DNA of 64,000 nt from Udaeobacter sp025935755 (GTDB lineage: Bacteria; Verrucomicrobiota; Verrucomicrobiia; Chthoniobacterales; UBA10450). A program made the translations under genes and the position numbers. How positions within the stretch are numbered: the stretch's first letter is position 1; each line of letters begins with the position of its first letter. This document shows positions 62,224 through 64,000 of the stretch, one piece after another. The DNA is taken from contig DASUKN010000006.1 in assembly GCA_036278715.1 (NCBI GenBank), forward strand, positions 1-64,000, in the 5' to 3' direction. The notes beneath the pieces were generated by a model. The model was not told the DNA's origin. It saw only the letters and a list, made by a program, of their open reading frames with translations, and ran no database searches.

Positions 62224-62589
62224 ATGAAAGCATTCGTACGGGAGTCGCTGATTTGCGGACTCGCGCTGGGAATGACTTTTGCAGGCAGCTTGAATGCCCA
62301 ATCGCCTTCACCAGACACAGCGCGTTACGGCCCTTATCCCGCGCATTACAAAGAGATCATCATGCAGTGGCTCAATAAGCAATTGATCGATCCAGACAGC
62401 GCGCGCATCGAGTGGAGCGAAGAACCGAAACCATCCGAGATGGGCAAGGGCAGTGAAGCTGTGTCGGGTTATCTCGTTAATTTCACCGTGAACGCGCGAA
62501 ATCGTTTCGGCGCTTATACAGGCAAGCAAAAGCATTCCGTGCTTATCCGTAACGGAGAAGTAATCAAGAGCATGGGGTTCGGTTATTAA
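62224..62589 (+). CDS. Exported hypothetical protein
   Basis: A 121-residue protein with signal peptide (SLICGLALGMTFAGSLNA). The body has LNKQLIDPDSARIEW and VNARNRFGAYTGKQKHSVLIRNG, a pattern of short secreted proteins found in many Gram-negative bacteria (QLxDPDSAxxxW, FGxYTG). No known function. It is followed after 6 bp by the next gene, probably one operon. Confidence 0.7.
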   Translation: MKAFVRESLICGLALGMTFAGSLNAQSPSPDTARYGPYPAHYKEIIMQWLNKQLIDPDSARIEWSEEPKPSEMGKGSEAVSGYLVNFTVNARNRFGAYTGKQKHSVLIRNGEVIKSMGFGY

Positions 62590-62595
62590 ACCAAC

Positions 62596-63222
62596 ATGAA
62601 ACAATTGAAACTAAATTCTAAACGCAATTCCTCCGGGCAGGTTGTAGTTCTACTCATCATTGTGCTGGCGTTGCTTGGCGGCGCATGGTGGTGGCTTAAT
62701 TCCAACAAACAGAATTCAGCGAAGGAAGGAACACATTTCGCCAGGGAAGCCATTCAGAAAATTGCTGTCGAGCACGACATTAATTTCTTCAATTCGCGGC
62801 TCAGTCCTCAGGCGCGAATGAATTTTCCCGCTTCGGCGCAGCAGGAGTTTATGAATGAGATTGTGAAGCTCGGAGCCCCTGTTCGCCCTGTGGAGGTTCA
62901 GGGAAAGATTGAATTCACTTCGCAATTTTTTGAGCCGCGTGGGTCCTTCCATTCCCGGATCTATTACCCGGCGAGATACGCCGATATCGATTTGACCGTC
63001 TCGCATCCGGTGGGTCGTTGGCAGATTGACGAGATCTCGTTCATCCCGCAGAGGGAGCAAGCTGTGGCTCCGGCTCCAGCTGGAGCTGCGCCGCCGGCTG
63101 CGCCTGCCCCTGCGGCTCCAGGTACATCACCCGGTGCGCCTCCACCGCAAGCTCCACCCGCATCCACAGGTGGAGCGGAAGCTCCGCCTGCAACCTCTCC
63201 TGCTTCTTCGCCGGGAAGCTGA
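62596..63222 (+). CDS. Single-TM protein with Pro/Ala-rich tail
   Basis: A 208-residue protein. A TM helix (VVLLIIVLALLGGAWWWL) follows a short basic N-terminus, then a soluble domain with INFFNSRLSPQARMNFPAS and FHSRIYYPARYADIDLTVS, and a tail of about 55 residues made mainly of Pro, Ala and Gly. Unknown function; likely periplasmic with a flexible end. Confidence 0.65.
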   Translation: MKQLKLNSKRNSSGQVVVLLIIVLALLGGAWWWLNSNKQNSAKEGTHFAREAIQKIAVEHDINFFNSRLSPQARMNFPASAQQEFMNEIVKLGAPVRPVEVQGKIEFTSQFFEPRGSFHSRIYYPARYADIDLTVSHPVGRWQIDEISFIPQREQAVAPAPAGAAPPAAPAPAAPGTSPGAPPPQAPPASTGGAEAPPATSPASSPGS

Positions 63223-63256
63223 AGCGAATCGAGCTACGCGTTGCACTGCGACGCGT

Positions 63257-63874
63257 TTAGAGCAGCAGGCGATCGAGCGAATCGAGACAAATCTGCGACC
63301 ACGTCTCCATACTTTCGCGGCGCGCGACCAAATCGTCCCTGGCAAGGAATGTCAGGCCGGTGATCATCGCTTCGCGCTTTTCGACTTTCGGCTCGGCCAG
63401 TTTAAATACATGAACGATCCCAAGATGCACGCTGCCGACCTCAGTCGTGTCGTCGTTTAGAAGCGCAACAATCCGATCTTCGTACGGCGCATCGATCTTG
63501 ATCTCTTCATTCACTTCACGTTCCACGCCGGCGCAATAGGCATCCTCCTCCATCGCAAAGAGAGATTCATCGGTTTCATTCATGTGACCGCCGATCCCAA
63601 TTGACCCTTTCGCCACCAGGCGCTGTTCCCCGGCTTTTTTTCCGCGGACGTAATACGCAACTTTGTTTTGAAACGCGATCAGCGCGTAGGGAATAATCTG
63701 CTTGTACGCGGGATTGATCTCAGCTTCAGATCGCGGCAAGAAAAAGTTATTTCCGCGGGAGAGAAACGCATCGAGATACTTTTTCGGCTCGAAGTTGAGG
63801 CCATGAAAAACCCCAAGTTCATTGAACAAGCTGCGCCGGACGACCAGCACGTTTTCTTCAGTCGTTTTCATCAT
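63257..63874 (-). CDS. NUDIX-like hydrolase-fold protein
   Basis: A 205-residue protein. A NUDIX-box-like segment, GIGGHMNETDESLFAMEED followed by GVEREVNEEIKI, has the REVxEE core preceded by a longer than usual insert. Upstream is IIPYALIAFQNKVAYYVRGKKAGEQRL. Proteins of this kind are often annotated as phosphoesterases. The substrate is unknown. A second Met two codons in (63871) may be the real start. Confidence 0.8.
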   Translation of the reverse strand: MMKTTEENVLVVRRSLFNELGVFHGLNFEPKKYLDAFLSRGNNFFLPRSEAEINPAYKQIIPYALIAFQNKVAYYVRGKKAGEQRLVAKGSIGIGGHMNETDESLFAMEEDAYCAGVEREVNEEIKIDAPYEDRIVALLNDDTTEVGSVHLGIVHVFKLAEPKVEKREAMITGLTFLARDDLVARRESMETWSQICLDSLDRLLL

Positions 63875-63930
63875 CTAGTGCCGGCGTCTCGCTGCTCTCC
63901 TGAGGCGGCCGGAGGCTTGCGGTAGTTTCA

Positions 63931-64000
63931 CTAAAACGAATAGCTTACGCCCACCTGCGGTCCGAAAAGGTTCAGACTGGGATTGGGATCTGTTTGACCG
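63931..64000 (-). CDS. Outer-membrane protein, C-terminal fragment (continues beyond window)
   Basis: The last 22 codons read GQTDPNPSLNLFGPQVGVSYSF then TAG. The final aromatic residue and alternating hydrophobic pattern (VGVSYSF) are those of a beta-barrel end. The 57 bp up to the NUDIX gene start hold nothing else. Confidence 0.6.
   Translation of the reverse strand, partial: GQTDPNPSLNLFGPQVGVSYSF

Overview
The window looks like a piece of a soil Verrucomicrobia chromosome, probably Spartobacteria/Chthoniobacterales. This is an inference from gene content: an ECF-type sigma factor paired with a Ser/Thr kinase that begins with a CPKC zinc-ribbon, tandem secreted proteins with YadA-like repeats and S74 chaperone domains, Pro-Thr-linked exported cupredoxins, and many dispersed intergenic inverted repeats. 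No rRNA gene is present. Two intact tRNAs are seen: Asn-GTT and initiator fMet-CAT.

Region 1 (1-13 kb, all minus strand) is a signalling and exported-redox block. It holds a TPR-containing Ser/Thr kinase with its sigma factor, a TIGR03118-type secreted protein, a one-heme cytochrome c, two paralogous secreted cupredoxins, and a four-gene operon (cupredoxin-like protein, histidine kinase, outer-membrane barrel, response regulator). Five consecutive promoter regions carry the same palindrome, GTAAC-N6-GTTAC, which suggests a local regulon. Region 2 (13-30 kb) is mixed: an MMPL exporter with a lipoprotein, an LptF/G permease, an NCS2 purine permease, a GT-C type glycosyltransferase, arsM, a duplicated GIY-YIG/tRNA-fMet unit, a DUF72 protein, a methyltransferase, a D-Ala-D-Ala carboxypeptidase, a phosphofructokinase and a CtlX-like hydrolase.

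Region 3 (30.8-33 kb) is the most interesting. Two tandem 44-codon ORFs share a Lys-rich leader-like half but have different C-termini, each with one Ser and one Cys. They face a 498-residue protein resembling the lyase and kinase domains of class III lanthipeptide synthetases (LanKC) but without the cyclase domain. I read this as a candidate ribosomal-peptide (RiPP) locus.

Region 4 (33-43.6 kb) combines Phe/Tyr catabolism (phenylalanine-hydroxylase-like enzyme, HPPD, homogentisate dioxygenase) with apparent tetrahydrobiopterin synthesis (two GTP cyclohydrolases I, a protein with three fused PTPS domains, and an SDR reductase). Region 5 (44-64 kb) holds an L,D-transpeptidase, the paired S74 repeat proteins, TreZ, membrane and secreted proteins of unknown function, sucC and sucD separated by three unrelated genes, a small sugar/lipid-linked glycan cluster (Gfo/Idh/MocA, DegT aminotransferase, GT2, LAB_N), an M48 protease, a NUDIX-like protein and the C-terminal end of an outer-membrane protein. 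Intergenic hairpin repeats of several families are common from about 27 kb on.
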